From G965212005 sp965212005 (GTDB taxonomy: Bacteria > Pseudomonadota > Gammaproteobacteria > Porifericomitales > Porifericomitaceae): a DNA stretch of 64,000 nt. A program made the position numbers and the translations under genes. Under the pieces are notes generated by a model. That model was not told the origin of the DNA. It made no database searches and saw only the letters and a list, made by a program, of their open reading frames with translations. Of the stretch, positions 23,936 to 32,686 are shown piece after piece. How positions within the stretch are numbered: position 1 is the first letter of the stretch; each line of letters opens with the position of its first letter. Location: the NCBI GenBank assembly GCA_965212005.1, contig OZ243038.1:1674001-1738000 (forward strand), in the 5' to 3' direction.

Positions 23936-24037
23936 GGCTTTTTTCCTCAGTATGGCCGGCTCCTTAAACAACAGGTAAGTATATATCACGTTACCGCCGA
24001 ATTCATTCCGCCGACTTCATTCCTGGGAATGAGGTTT

Positions 24038-24682
24038 TTACGCCAGCCCGCGGCGGTATTCCCGAATCGCACGCAGAGGTACTCCCAAAACGTCATCCCC
24101 TTTCTCTTCCAGGCAGGCGATCAGCGTATCCAGCGTAACGATGCGGATCATCGCCAGCCCCTGCCGCTCTAAGCCCTCGGCACAGGGCGCTCCTCGCGGA
24201 TCCGCTTCCTGCCGGTCCAGCGCCACCGCAACGCCCGCCGGTTCGGCGCCGGCCCGTCTTAGCAGGGCGATGGATGCTCGCACCGAAGTGCCGGCGGTCA
24301 GCACGTCATCCAGGATTAACACCCGCCCCCGGGGCTTTGCGCCGAGCAGCTCCCCGCCCTCCCCGTGTTCCTTGGTTTCCTTGCGATTGCAGCAGAACGG
24401 ACAGTCTTTGCCCCAACGCTCGCTCAACGCGATCGAGACCCCGGCAACCAGCGTAATACCTTTATAGGCTGGACCGAACAGCATATCGAAGGTAAGCCCT
24501 GATTCCAGGATCGCCGCAGCATAAAATTCCCCCAGGCGACGCAGTGCCCGCCCGCTGCTGAACGCCCCGGTGTCAAAAAAATACGGACTGCGCCGACCGG
24601 ATTTGAGCGTAAAATCACCCAGGCGCAAGGCTCCCCGTTCCAGGGAAAATTCTACGAACGCTTGTTGCTGTTGCGTGAACAA
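24038..24682 (-). CDS. pyrE: Orotate phosphoribosyltransferase
   Basis: PyrE transfers ribose-5-phosphate from PRPP to orotate to give OMP in pyrimidine synthesis. The 214-residue protein has 'FTLKSGRRSPYFFDTG', 'DMLFGPAYKGI', the flexible loop 'NRKETKEHGEGG', and the PRPP motif 'VLILDDVLTAGTS'. The start appears to be TTG at 24682, because an in-frame stop lies shortly upstream and no ATG is available. It is divergent from the exonuclease III gene across 91 bp. The pyrE/exoIII-like pairing also occurs in Pseudomonas, where the partner is crc. Confidence 0.95.
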   Translation of the reverse strand: MFTQQQQAFVEFSLERGALRLGDFTLKSGRRSPYFFDTGAFSSGRALRRLGEFYAAAILESGLTFDMLFGPAYKGITLVAGVSIALSERWGKDCPFCCNRKETKEHGEGGELLGAKPRGRVLILDDVLTAGTSVRASIALLRRAGAEPAGVAVALDRQEADPRGAPCAEGLERQGLAMIRIVTLDTLIACLEEKGDDVLGVPLRAIREYRRGLA

Positions 24683-24773
24683 CGTGACGGATACTACTCA
24701 GATCAGGTGCGAGCCAGGGAGGATCAAGCGGCCTATGATAAGGTATCCGTGGTCTTAACAGAAGACAATCGTC

Positions 24774-25547
24774 ATGCGGGTTATCACATTAAACGCCAAT
24801 GGCATTCGGGCTGCCTGGCGCAAAGGTTTGCCGGACTGGCTGCGGACTCAGGACGCAGACCTGATTTGCCTGCAGGAGGTCCGCGTTACCGATCAGCAGT
24901 TCCTGGAGCTGGAGTTTGACCCCGATTACCTTTCCTATTGCCACACGGCTGAGAAGAAGGGCTACAGCGGGGTTGCCATCTATGCGCGTGCGGCCCCGGA
25001 TCGGCGGCAGGATCATCTGGGCTGGGAGTCTGCGGATCGGGAAGGCCGCTTTTTGCAGCTTGACTACGGCTCACTCAGCGTGGCGTCGATCTATCTGCCT
25101 TCCGGGTCCTCCAGTGCTCAGCGCCAACAGGTCAAGTTCGATTTTCTGGAGCGCCTGATGCCGATCCTGCGGGATTTGCGCGGCAACGGGCGCAGCTACA
25201 TTCTTTGCGGTGACTGGAACATCGCGCATCGCCAGATCGATCTGAAAAATTGGCGGGGCAACCGGAAAAACTCCGGTTTTCTGCCCGAAGAGCGCGCCTG
25301 GATGGACGAACTCTTCACTGGGGTGGGGATGGTAGATGCTTTTCGCCAGCTGGATCAGCGCGCGGAGCAGTACACGTGGTGGTCAAACCGGGGGCGGGCA
25401 TGGGAGAAAAACGTCGGTTGGCGGATTGATTACCAGGTGGTGACCCCTGACTTGGCCAGTCAGATCCGCCGGGTCGGGATTTACCGGGAGCAACGTTTCT
25501 CGGACCACGCGCCGTTAATCATCGACTATGACGCGCCATTCGCCTGA
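24774..25547 (+). CDS. xthA: Exodeoxyribonuclease III family AP endonuclease
   Basis: The 257-residue protein belongs to the exonuclease III/AP endonuclease family, which nicks abasic sites and removes 3' blocking groups in base excision repair. The catalytic set looks complete: Asn7 ('NANG'), Glu35 ('LQEVR'), Asp147 and Asn149 ('GDWN'), and Asp244-His245 ('FSDHAPL'). In Pseudomonas the gene next to pyrE is crc, an exoIII homologue that has lost these residues and acts as an RNA regulator. Here the residues are present, so nuclease activity is expected. The sequence otherwise resembles Crc in parts ('LKNWR', 'ERAWMDE'). Confidence 0.9.
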   Translation: MRVITLNANGIRAAWRKGLPDWLRTQDADLICLQEVRVTDQQFLELEFDPDYLSYCHTAEKKGYSGVAIYARAAPDRRQDHLGWESADREGRFLQLDYGSLSVASIYLPSGSSSAQRQQVKFDFLERLMPILRDLRGNGRSYILCGDWNIAHRQIDLKNWRGNRKNSGFLPEERAWMDELFTGVGMVDAFRQLDQRAEQYTWWSNRGRAWEKNVGWRIDYQVVTPDLASQIRRVGIYREQRFSDHAPLIIDYDAPFA

Positions 25548-25774
25548 GCTGCGCGGAGGACGGGCGGGTGCTCCGAAGGTTGATCGGACGGTGCGGGGTG
25601 CCCGGTACAAGCCTGTGCCGGTTTCGCGCCGGACCGAAATATCCTCAACGCAGACTGCAACCGGGGATGGGCTTGCCACCGGCGTTGCGCACCGACGCCG
25701 TCCCGATCAGCCGCGGCGGCGGACCGGAGGCGGCGGCCATGCCTGCCGGCGCCGACCGGGTTTGTCGGCGCAGA

Positions 25775-26221
25775 TCAGTCGGTGAAGAACTGCTGGCGGA
25801 AACGCAATGCCAGCGGCTCGCTCTCGCCATCCGGGGTAATTTGCACCGAGTAGGTATATACCTGCTCATTGCCCACGGGCATTTCCGCGATGTAGTAGAT
25901 GGCCTCCTGTTCCGTCAATTCGCGCACTTCGAGCTGCCTTAATTGACCGTTCAGGTTGGTTGCGGTCGCGCTGACCCTGGCCCTGACCGCCCGGCTGTCA
26001 TTGTCTTCGTCCTGGAGCACTGAAATATTCAACAGTGCCCGGTTCTGGCTTCGGATCAGTCCGTACCGTTGAGCTACCGTGGCAGTCAGTGTATCGGTAG
26101 TAAAGGCATTGTAGTGCACCGTGTACCTGCCGAAGCGTTTTGTTTCAGCGCCTGCCAGGGCAGGCAGAACCGAAACCAGTAGCGCGGCCACCATAATGTT
26201 TCGTAATCGCAAGGATCTCAT
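25775..26221 (-). CDS. DUF4426 family exported protein
   Basis: The 148-residue product has an N-terminal signal peptide ending at 'LAGA', then 'RFGRYTVHYNAFTTDTL', the hallmark of the DUF4426 family. This family is commonly encoded next to metW in Gammaproteobacteria. The mature domain is predicted to be beta-rich and periplasmic; its function is unknown. The arrangement metX-metW-DUF4426 is kept here, but 175 bp with two inverted repeats separate it from metW, so it may have its own promoter. Confidence 0.85.
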   Translation of the reverse strand: MRSLRLRNIMVAALLVSVLPALAGAETKRFGRYTVHYNAFTTDTLTATVAQRYGLIRSQNRALLNISVLQDEDNDSRAVRARVSATATNLNGQLRQLEVRELTEQEAIYYIAEMPVGNEQVYTYSVQITPDGESEPLALRFRQQFFTD

Positions 26222-26269
26222 ATCGGTCTACTCCAATTTGGACATTACAAAACAGCGTTGCGACGAAAC

Positions 26270-26332
26270 GGGAGCGTCCTGGTACCTGCTAGGACTGCTC
26301 CCTGCTCTGCGTCCAGAAGGATAAAATCCTTC
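26270..26332. other. Two inverted repeats between metW and the DUF4426 gene
   Basis: GGGAGCGTCCT at 26270-26280 pairs with AGGACTGCTCCC at 26291-26302 (one bulged base, 10-base loop). GAAGGAT at 26316-26322 pairs with ATCCTTC at 26326-26332 around AAA. Neither is followed by a good U-tract. They could form a terminator or processing hairpins after metW, or a 5' leader structure for the DUF4426 mRNA. Confidence 0.4.
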
Positions 26333-26396
26333 CGATTACAGGCAATATAGCAGAAACAGGTGCGTTCTGCTAAAGCCGGTGCATCATCCGCCTCTT

Positions 26397-27002
26397 TCAG
26401 CGGAGCTGTCGCCGGATGCGGTAGATGGCCAATTCACCGAACAGGTTGGGCGCAATCTTTGTGCCCAGGCTGCTTCGGTGAGAGTGATCGACGGTGCTGC
26501 ACTGCAAAAGTTCAATGTTTTGGTCGAGGCAAAGATTTTCGAAGTCCCGCAGCGTGCATAGATGAATATGAGGGGTTTCATACCAGCGGATAGGCAATGC
26601 CCGGGTGAGCGGCATTTTGCCGCCCAGTGCAATCTGCAGCCGGCACCGCCAGTGACCCAGGTTGGGGAAGGTGACGATGCCTTCGCGGCCAATGCGCAGC
26701 ATCTCAGTCAGCAGGAGCTGGGGGAAGCGCACCGCCTGCAGCGTCTGTGTCATGATGACGTAATCAAAGGCGTTATCCTGGAAGGCCTTGAGCCCCGCGT
26801 CCAGATCATGCTGCACAACGGGTACCCCGCGTTTGATGCACATGAGGATGTTGTCCGGATCAATCTCCAAACCGTATCCGGTGACGCCGCGCTTCCCCTG
26901 CAGATGCGCGAGCAGTGCCCCGTCTCCGCAGCCTAGGTCCAGCACCCGTGACTTGGGCTGGATCCATTCCGCGATTAACTCCAGGTCTGGCCGTAGTCTC
27001 AT
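26397..27002 (-). CDS. metW: Methionine biosynthesis protein MetW
   Basis: MetW is a methyltransferase-fold partner needed with MetX for homoserine acylation in many Proteobacteria; its exact action is not settled. The product of about 201 residues has the SAM-fold motif I 'VLDLGCGDGALLAHL', 'YGLEIDP', and 'DYVIMTQTLQAVRFP', with 'TFPNLGHWRCR' in the core. ATG 27002 overlaps the metX stop (TGA 27001-26999) by ATGA, so translation is probably coupled. A start four codons earlier (27014) would lie inside metX. Confidence 0.94.
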   Translation of the reverse strand: MRLRPDLELIAEWIQPKSRVLDLGCGDGALLAHLQGKRGVTGYGLEIDPDNILMCIKRGVPVVQHDLDAGLKAFQDNAFDYVIMTQTLQAVRFPQLLLTEMLRIGREGIVTFPNLGHWRCRLQIALGGKMPLTRALPIRWYETPHIHLCTLRDFENLCLDQNIELLQCSTVDHSHRSSLGTKIAPNLFGELAIYRIRRQLR

Positions 27003-28150
27003 GGCGGCGCACATTCCCCGGCGATGCGGCGCAGTGCGGCGTGCATCACCTGGTGGTAGAGGGGGAGTGCCATCAGAAAGGAGTCATGTCCCCGCTCGGA
27101 GGGAATTTCGATGTAACTGGTGTTTTTCCGTGCCGCCATCAAGGCATGGACCATCTCGCGGGAACGCAGCGGCGGGAAACGCCAGTCGCTGCTGAAGGAG
27201 ATGACGTAAAAGTTGGCCTGGGCTGGGGCCAGCGCTGCCGTCAGGTCACCGTCGCAGTGCTTTGCCGCGTCAAAGTAATCCAGAGTTTTAGTCATCAACA
27301 GGTAACTGTTGGCATCGAAATGCTCTACGAAAATCTCTCCTTGGTAACGCAGGTAGCTTTCGATCTGAAATTCCACGTCGTAGTCGAATTTAAGTTTCTC
27401 GTTTCGCAGCGCCCGCCCAAACTTCTGATCCAGAATGTCGTCGGAGAGATAGGTAATGTGTCCCAGCATGCGCGCCAGCATCAGGCCCTGGTCGGGGGTG
27501 ACCCCATGCTCGTGGTAGCGTCCACCGTGGTAATTCACGTCAGAACGGATCGCGTGCCGTGCGACTTCATTAAAGGCGATGTTCTGCGTGGAAAGCTTTG
27601 GCGTGGCTGCAATAACAAAGGCGTTGGCGGTCTGTTCCGGCCGATCAATGGCCCATTGCAGCGCCTGCATGCCTCCCAGGCTGCCGCCAATCACCGCCGC
27701 CCAGCGCTTGATCCCCAGGCCATGCGCCAGCCGCGCCTGACTGTTCGTCCAGTCGCGCACCGTGACGATGGGAAATTCGGGTCCGTAGGGTTTGCCGGTC
27801 TTGGCGTCTATCGAAGAGGGGCCGCTGGAGCCGTGGCAGCCGCCCAGGTTGTTGGGTGAGACCAGGTAGAACTGCCGGGTATCGATCGGCTTGCCCGGAC
27901 CGATCATATTTTCCCACCAACCCGGTTTGCGATCATCGGTCGAGTGATAGCCTGCCGCGTGATGGTTTCCGCTCAGGGCGTGGCAGATCAGGATCGCGTT
28001 GGAGGCGTCCCGGTTCAGTTCACCATAGGTTTCATAGACCAGTTCGAACCCGGGCAGAGTACTGCCGGACTCAAGGCGCAGTTCTTCCTCGCAGCGAAAG
28101 CGCTTTGGGGTCAGCAAGCCGACTGAATCAGCGGGCAGTTTATCCGGCAT
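26999..28150 (-). CDS. metX: Homoserine O-acyltransferase MetX
   Basis: MetX acylates homoserine to start methionine synthesis. The 383-residue alpha/beta-hydrolase protein has nucleophile Ser157 in 'GGSLGGMQ', the family motif 'NNLGGCHGSSGPSS', an acid in 'SSDWRFPP' and the late His in 'ERGHDSFL'. Family members in metW-linked loci of Gammaproteobacteria often use succinyl-CoA rather than acetyl-CoA. The substrate cannot be settled from sequence reading alone. The start is ATG 28150. It is first in the metX-metW pair; the 294 bp upstream hold only the 28-bp direct repeats. Confidence 0.94.
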   Translation of the reverse strand: MPDKLPADSVGLLTPKRFRCEEELRLESGSTLPGFELVYETYGELNRDASNAILICHALSGNHHAAGYHSTDDRKPGWWENMIGPGKPIDTRQFYLVSPNNLGGCHGSSGPSSIDAKTGKPYGPEFPIVTVRDWTNSQARLAHGLGIKRWAAVIGGSLGGMQALQWAIDRPEQTANAFVIAATPKLSTQNIAFNEVARHAIRSDVNYHGGRYHEHGVTPDQGLMLARMLGHITYLSDDILDQKFGRALRNEKLKFDYDVEFQIESYLRYQGEIFVEHFDANSYLLMTKTLDYFDAAKHCDGDLTAALAPAQANFYVISFSSDWRFPPLRSREMVHALMAARKNTSYIEIPSERGHDSFLMALPLYHQVMHAALRRIAGECAPP

Positions 28151-28199
28151 GACAGGCCTGCGCGTTTAGCGGGACCGGAGTCGGCTCTGCGGCATGACG

Positions 28200-28288
28200 G
28201 GGACTGCCCGGCGCACGCGGTCGGGGGCGGAGGTGAATTGGGCCGAGGTCGGCAACGAACGGGACTGCCCGGCGCACGCGGTCGGGGG
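28200..28288. repeat. 28-bp direct repeat, two copies 61 bp apart
   Basis: A 28-bp sequence beginning GGGACTGCCCGGCGCACGCG is found at 28200-28227 and exactly again at 28261-28288. It lies in the 294-bp gene-free gap upstream of metX. The 12-mer GGACTGCCCGGC inside it also occurs in both copies of the 149-bp repeat near 14.7-15.2 kb. It may be a recombination product or a tandem regulator site. Confidence 0.7.
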
Positions 28289-28444
28289 AGCCTGCGCCCG
28301 TGACGGAGCCCACAGGCTGCCGCGGACGCATCCGGCGCACTTTGCGGGAGAGGGAGAGTGGCCTCATTTTGAGCCGTTGTTTCTGGTTGATCGAATGCGC
28401 AAGGGGAGCAGCGTATTGACGCGCGGGTTGGTGCAAGCTGCGGA

Positions 28445-29023
28445 TCAAAGCAGCGCGATCCCCAGGTCCCGCAGGGGTGTTTGTACCAGCAGCAGCAACA
28501 GGTAGAGCAAGAGCAGGGCTCCCATCGGGGACAGGTCCAGACCTCCGATCGGAGGCAGCAGCCGCTGAATGCGGCGCATCAGGGGCGCGGTCAATTGGCG
28601 TATCAGTTCCAGCGGGAGCGAGTGCGCGTACGGGGCTACCCAGGAAATCAGCACTTGCACCAGGATGCAGAACATGTACACGTGCACCACCAGACGCAGT
28701 AATGAGGCGATGGCCAGTAGGCTCAGGCCTTCCGGGGAAGGCAGTATGGTTTGTCCTGCGAGCAGGGACAGGGTAAGCAGCTTCAGTGCCTGCAGCAGGA
28801 TCATGATCAGCAACGCGGGCACGTCGACCATGCGCCAGGAAGGAATCCAGCGCCGCAGGGGCTTGAGCAGCGGCTCAGTCAGGATGCGCAGGAAAGCAGT
28901 GAGCGGATTGTGCATGTCCGCCCGGGCGCAGTTCAGCAGAAAACGCAGTATAAACAGCAGGGTATAGAAGTCGATCAGCACCTGCACGAGGAAATGCAGG
29001 GCATTTGCAAAGTAAGCCGACAA
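28445..29023 (-). CDS. yggT: YggT family integral membrane protein
   Basis: The 192-residue protein has two YggT domains, each with paired hydrophobic helices ('LIDFYTLLFILRFLLN' and 'VYMFCILVQVLISWVAP') and the family 'PLLKPLRRWIP' / 'PLMRRIQRLLPP' motifs after them. The function is uncertain; E. coli YggT has been linked to osmotic shock tolerance. I choose TTG 29023, one base after the proC stop, because AGGA sits about eight bases upstream inside proC and the residues after it match the normal family N-terminus. It is co-transcribed with proC. Confidence 0.9.
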   Translation of the reverse strand: MSAYFANALHFLVQVLIDFYTLLFILRFLLNCARADMHNPLTAFLRILTEPLLKPLRRWIPSWRMVDVPALLIMILLQALKLLTLSLLAGQTILPSPEGLSLLAIASLLRLVVHVYMFCILVQVLISWVAPYAHSLPLELIRQLTAPLMRRIQRLLPPIGGLDLSPMGALLLLYLLLLLVQTPLRDLGIALL

Positions 29024-29024
29024 T

Positions 29025-29864
29025 TCAGGAATCCTGTTTGGCAGCCTCCGCAAGCTCGGCGGAGCGGTCCCGGGCCGCGCGTAATGCCCGCTCCCACAAT
29101 GCCTCCAGGCTTCCCTCCAGCAGGACTTGTGTGGCGGCCTCGGTCGTGCCACCCGGTGAACTGACCTGCCGGCGCAGTGCCGCCGGACCCTGTGCGGACT
29201 GCAGCGCCAGTTTCGCCGCGCCGAAGGCGGTCTGCCGCACCAGCAGTTTTGCCTGCGCAGCACCCAGTCCAAGCTGCACGGCTCCCCGTTCCATTAGCTC
29301 CATCAGCAAAAAGAAATACGCCGGCCCGCTTCCCGAGATGGCGGTCACTGCATCCATCAAGCTTTCATGCTCCAGCCACAATGCGCTGCCGATCGAGCGC
29401 ATTACCGCCTCGGCGCGCTGGCAATGATGCTCGCTGACGCCGCTTCCGGCACAAAGCGCGGTCGCGCTGGTCCGTACCATCGCCGGCATGTTCGGCATCG
29501 CCCGCACGATCGGGCAGTCCTCTCCCAGCCACTGCCGCAGCAGGTCCAGCCGGATCCCGGCGGCAATGGAAATAACTAGCGCTTTTTGCTCCGCCACCGT
29601 CTGCGCGATCTCGGCGGTCAGTTCACGCATCTGTCCGGGCTTTACCGCCAGCAGCAGCACGTCGGTCTGTGCCGCCGCCTCACGGGAGCAGGCGAACACG
29701 GGAATGCCGTAGCGCCCGGCAAGCTGCCTGCGGCGCGCCGCGTCCGGGTCCGCCCCGCGCAGCAACTCGGCCTTGTGGCCGGTGGCGATTAGTCCCTCAA
29801 TGAGGCTACATCCCATGTTGCCGCATCCCAGTACGGCTATTTTTTCCTGCATTTGTGCGTTCAT
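29025..29864 (-). CDS. proC: Pyrroline-5-carboxylate reductase
   Basis: ProC reduces pyrroline-5-carboxylate to proline with NAD(P)H. The 279-residue protein has the Rossmann motif 'IAVLGCGNMGCSLIEGL', 'VLLLAVKPGQM', 'VRAMPNMPAMV', and the C-terminal 'AVTAISGSGPAYFF' with 'SPGGTT'. Start candidates are ATG 29864 and ATG 29852. yggS, which often precedes proC, is absent: the upstream region is a divergent promoter zone shared with pilT. Confidence 0.96.
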   Translation of the reverse strand: MNAQMQEKIAVLGCGNMGCSLIEGLIATGHKAELLRGADPDAARRRQLAGRYGIPVFACSREAAAQTDVLLLAVKPGQMRELTAEIAQTVAEQKALVISIAAGIRLDLLRQWLGEDCPIVRAMPNMPAMVRTSATALCAGSGVSEHHCQRAEAVMRSIGSALWLEHESLMDAVTAISGSGPAYFFLLMELMERGAVQLGLGAAQAKLLVRQTAFGAAKLALQSAQGPAALRRQVSSPGGTTEAATQVLLEGSLEALWERALRAARDRSAELAEAAKQDS

Positions 29865-29928
29865 TCAGGGTGTTATCGTTATTTATTGAAAATTCGGCGC
29901 GAGGCCCGTTCCTTTAGCCTCAAGGCCG

Positions 29929-29956
29929 ATTCTATCAGGATCTGTGTGCCCTGCAA
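29929..29956 (-). promoter_or_regulatory. Candidate sigma-70 promoter of proC
   Basis: On the minus strand TTGCAG (29956-29951) and TAGAAT (29934-29929) are separated by 16 bp. The -10 box matches five of six consensus bases. The site is about 65 bp upstream of ATG 29864. Confidence 0.4.
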
Positions 29957-30068
29957 TTATAATGAATACCCCGACCGCTACCGGACCCGGGCCCGGCCTG
30001 GACGCGGCTCGCTCGTGCCTCCTGCTGCTGAATCCGGGTGCCGAACCGCCTTTTTATGCTGGATTTTA

Positions 30069-30097
30069 TGAATGGATAATTTAAAATTCAGTATACT
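30069..30097 (+). promoter_or_regulatory. Candidate promoter of the pilT cluster
   Basis: TATACT at 30092-30097 is a good -10 box inside an AT-rich patch. The -35 element 17 bp upstream (TGAATG) is weak, so an activator or another sigma factor may be involved. Confidence 0.3.
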
Positions 30098-30335
30098 ATC
30101 TTTATCGTTGTAGAGTTGCAGCGAGGGCCGTACCGGGGAGATCGCCGGGATCTTCTGCAATCGCGTTGCGATATAATCAAGCTAACGGTGCGGTTGGATA
30201 CGCAAGGTCGCGTTTCCGGGTTCTGCTGCGGTGCCATTGGTGCGCTGGCGGGTCGACCCGAACGCGGCAGGGGAGCAAGAGCCTGTCGCCGAAAGTGAAT
30301 CTTGCGGTTTTTAGATATGAGGGATTGAATGCATC

Positions 30336-31370
30336 ATGGATATTGGAGAATTGCTTGCTTTTGGCGTCAAAAACAACTGCTCTGATCTGCACCTGTCCGC
30401 TGGGCTGCCTCCGATGATTCGCGTGGACGGGGACGTGCGCCGTATCAACGTGGCGGCCCTGGAGCACAGGCAAGTACATGACATGGTCTACGATATTATG
30501 AACGATAAACAGCGCAAGACCTACGAGGAGTTTTATGAGTGCGACTTCTCTTTCGAAGTCCCCAAGCTGGCCCGCTTCCGGGTCAATGCGTTTGTTCACA
30601 ACCGTGGTGCCGGTGCCGTGTTTCGTACCATTCCCTCGGAGATACTGACGCTGGAGCAACTGAAAGCGCCGAAGGACTTTGAAACGATCTCCGATTACCC
30701 CAGGGGCGTGGTATTGGTTACCGGTCCCACCGGAAGCGGCAAGTCCACTACGTTGGCAGCGATGGTCAACCACAAGAACGAGGCGGAGTACGGGCACATA
30801 TTGACCGTTGAAGACCCCATTGAGTTCGTACACACGTCTAAAAAGTGCCTGATTAATCAGCGCGAGGTGCATCGGGACACGCTGGGCTTTAACGAGGCCC
30901 TGCGCTCGGCCCTGCGCGAAGACCCGGACGTCATCCTGGTCGGCGAGATGCGTGACCTGGAAACGATTCGTCTGGCGTTGAGCGCTGCCGAGACCGGACA
31001 CCTGGTATTTGGCACTTTGCATACCAGTTCCGCCGCCAAGACGGTGGACCGCGTCGTGGACGTCTTTCCGGCGGCGGAAAAGGAGATGATCCGCGCTATG
31101 CTGTCCGAGTCGCTGCGCGCCGTGATCTCGCAGACCCTGCTCAAGAAAAACGGTGGCGGTCGGGTGGCGGCCCACGAGATCATGATTTGTACGCCTGCCA
31201 TCCGTAACTTGATCCGGGAAAACAAGGTGGCGCAGATGTACTCGGCGATACAGACCGGGCAGCAATATGGAATGCAGACTCTGGATCAGAACCTTCGGAA
31301 ATTGGTGGAACAGGGTGTAGTGACCCGGCAGGAAGCCAAGAGCAAGGCGGCGCACAAGGATTCGTTTTAA
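30336..31370 (+). CDS. pilT: Type IV pilus retraction ATPase PilT
   Basis: PilT is the hexameric cytoplasmic ATPase that depolymerises type IV pili, driving twitching motility and DNA uptake. The 344-residue protein has an N-terminal PAS-like domain, Walker A 'GPTGSGKST' at 130-138, an Asp box 'EDPIEFVH', Walker B 'DPDVILVGEMRD', a His box 'TGHLVFGTLHT', and the PilT-specific C-terminal 'AIRNLIRENK' motif needed for retraction. 'GMQTLDQNL' follows. ATG 30336 gives the usual length. It is first of three adjacent retraction-type ATPase genes. Confidence 0.96.
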   Translation: MDIGELLAFGVKNNCSDLHLSAGLPPMIRVDGDVRRINVAALEHRQVHDMVYDIMNDKQRKTYEEFYECDFSFEVPKLARFRVNAFVHNRGAGAVFRTIPSEILTLEQLKAPKDFETISDYPRGVVLVTGPTGSGKSTTLAAMVNHKNEAEYGHILTVEDPIEFVHTSKKCLINQREVHRDTLGFNEALRSALREDPDVILVGEMRDLETIRLALSAAETGHLVFGTLHTSSAAKTVDRVVDVFPAAEKEMIRAMLSESLRAVISQTLLKKNGGGRVAAHEIMICTPAIRNLIRENKVAQMYSAIQTGQQYGMQTLDQNLRKLVEQGVVTRQEAKSKAAHKDSF

Positions 31371-31421
31371 GCGCCTCTGCGCCCTGGAAGCTTATTTGGC
31401 AAGGAATAGGAGAGAATTGGG

Positions 31422-32591
31422 ATGGAGCGGGAACATGCAATCAAGTATATGCGCGATCTGTTGGTCGCCATGGTTAAGAAGAATGCCTCGGATCTGTTCA
31501 TTACCGTGGGCTTTCCCCCAGCGATCAAGATTCAAGGCAAGATTACCCCGGTGTCGCAAAACCGGCTGTCTCCCGAGGACACTCGGGCCTTGTCCTACGC
31601 GGTCATGAATGACAGGCAGTTAAAAGAGTACGAGGCGACCAGGGAATGTAATTTCGCCATTGCCCCCCGCGGGGTAGGTCGGTTCCGCGCCAATGCCTTT
31701 ATGCAGCAGGGATTCAACGGCCTGGTGGTCCGCACAATTCAAAGCCAGATTCCGACGATTGATGAACTGGGATTGCCTAACATCCTGCGTGACGTCGTCA
31801 TGTCCAAGCGCGGGCTGGTGATCCTGGTGGGAGGCACTGGATCCGGGAAATCCACGTCCTTGGCGGGAATGATCAATCACCGCAACGAAAATAGTTACGG
31901 GCACATCATCACGGTCGAGGATCCGATCGAGTTCGTGCATCCGCATAAGAACTGCGTCATCATGCAGCGAGAAATCGGGATCGACACCGATAGCTGGGAA
32001 ATCGCGCTGAAAAACGCTCTGCGGCAGGCACCGGACGTTATCCTGCTGGGGGAAATCCGGGACGCGGAGACCATGGAGTTCGCCATTGCTTTTGCCGAAA
32101 CCGGACACCTCGCCATGGCCACGCTGCACTCCAATAGCGCCAACCAGGCGTTGGACCGGGTCATCAACTTTTTCCCCGAGGAGCGGCGGAATCAATTGCT
32201 GCTGGATTTGTCTACTAACTTGAGGGCCATCGTCTCGCAGCGCTTATTGAAGAAAAGTGGCAGCAAGGAGCGCATTGCCGCGATTGAAATATTGATTAAT
32301 TCGCCGCTGATCTCTGACCTGGTCCTCAAGGGCGACATCCACAAGATCAAGGAGATCATGGCCAAGTCCAGGGAATCGGGGATGCAGACCTTTGACCAGG
32401 CCCTGTTTGATCTTTATGAGAGTGATAAGATCGCTTACGAAGACGCGCTGCGTAACGCCGATTCCATGAATGAATTGCGCCTGAAGATCAAGCTGGAAGG
32501 CAAGGCGGCGAAAGGCAAAGACGCGCTGGAGGGACTTGACCACCTCAGCCTGAAGGAAAAGAAGGAAGAGTCTGGCCTGCTAAGCCGGTAG
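31422..32591 (+). CDS. pilU: PilU-type type IV pilus ATPase, first copy
   Basis: The 389-residue protein belongs to the PilT/PilU retraction ATPase family. It carries Walker A 'GGTGSGKS' (137-144), 'EDPIEFVHPHK', Walker B 'APDVILLGEIRD', and 'TGHLAMATLHSNSANQALDR', all as in PilU. It lacks the AIRNLIRE motif; in its place is 'SPLISDLVLKGDIHKIKE', which fits PilU rather than PilT. A charged Lys/Glu-rich tail of about 40 residues extends the C-terminus. PilU normally works with PilT in force-demanding retraction. It lies 51 bp after pilT, with a GGAGAG-like ribosome site before ATG 31422. Confidence 0.92.
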   Translation: MEREHAIKYMRDLLVAMVKKNASDLFITVGFPPAIKIQGKITPVSQNRLSPEDTRALSYAVMNDRQLKEYEATRECNFAIAPRGVGRFRANAFMQQGFNGLVVRTIQSQIPTIDELGLPNILRDVVMSKRGLVILVGGTGSGKSTSLAGMINHRNENSYGHIITVEDPIEFVHPHKNCVIMQREIGIDTDSWEIALKNALRQAPDVILLGEIRDAETMEFAIAFAETGHLAMATLHSNSANQALDRVINFFPEERRNQLLLDLSTNLRAIVSQRLLKKSGSKERIAAIEILINSPLISDLVLKGDIHKIKEIMAKSRESGMQTFDQALFDLYESDKIAYEDALRNADSMNELRLKIKLEGKAAKGKDALEGLDHLSLKEKKEESGLLSR

Positions 32592-32686
32592 CTTCGGTGG
32601 GTCCGTCTCATTATCCCAGGCAATGCGGTGCGACTGGCCGTGTCGCTTGCTTCCCTTGAGCATTACTACGTTATGAGGTCATTCTG

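Larger units (their letters stand above)
29865..30335. other. Divergent intergenic region between proC and pilT
   Basis: These 471 bp carry no supported gene. A candidate minus-strand promoter for proC lies near 29929-29956 and a candidate plus-strand promoter for pilT near 30069-30097. The part around 30060-30110 is locally AT-rich, as expected for a promoter. The remaining ~230 bp before pilT would form a long 5' leader if that promoter is used. Confidence 0.6.

Noticed and set aside
30177..31355. 392-codon minus-strand frame opposite pilT
   Set aside because: It is antisense to a gene with all PilT motifs and has no domain of its own.
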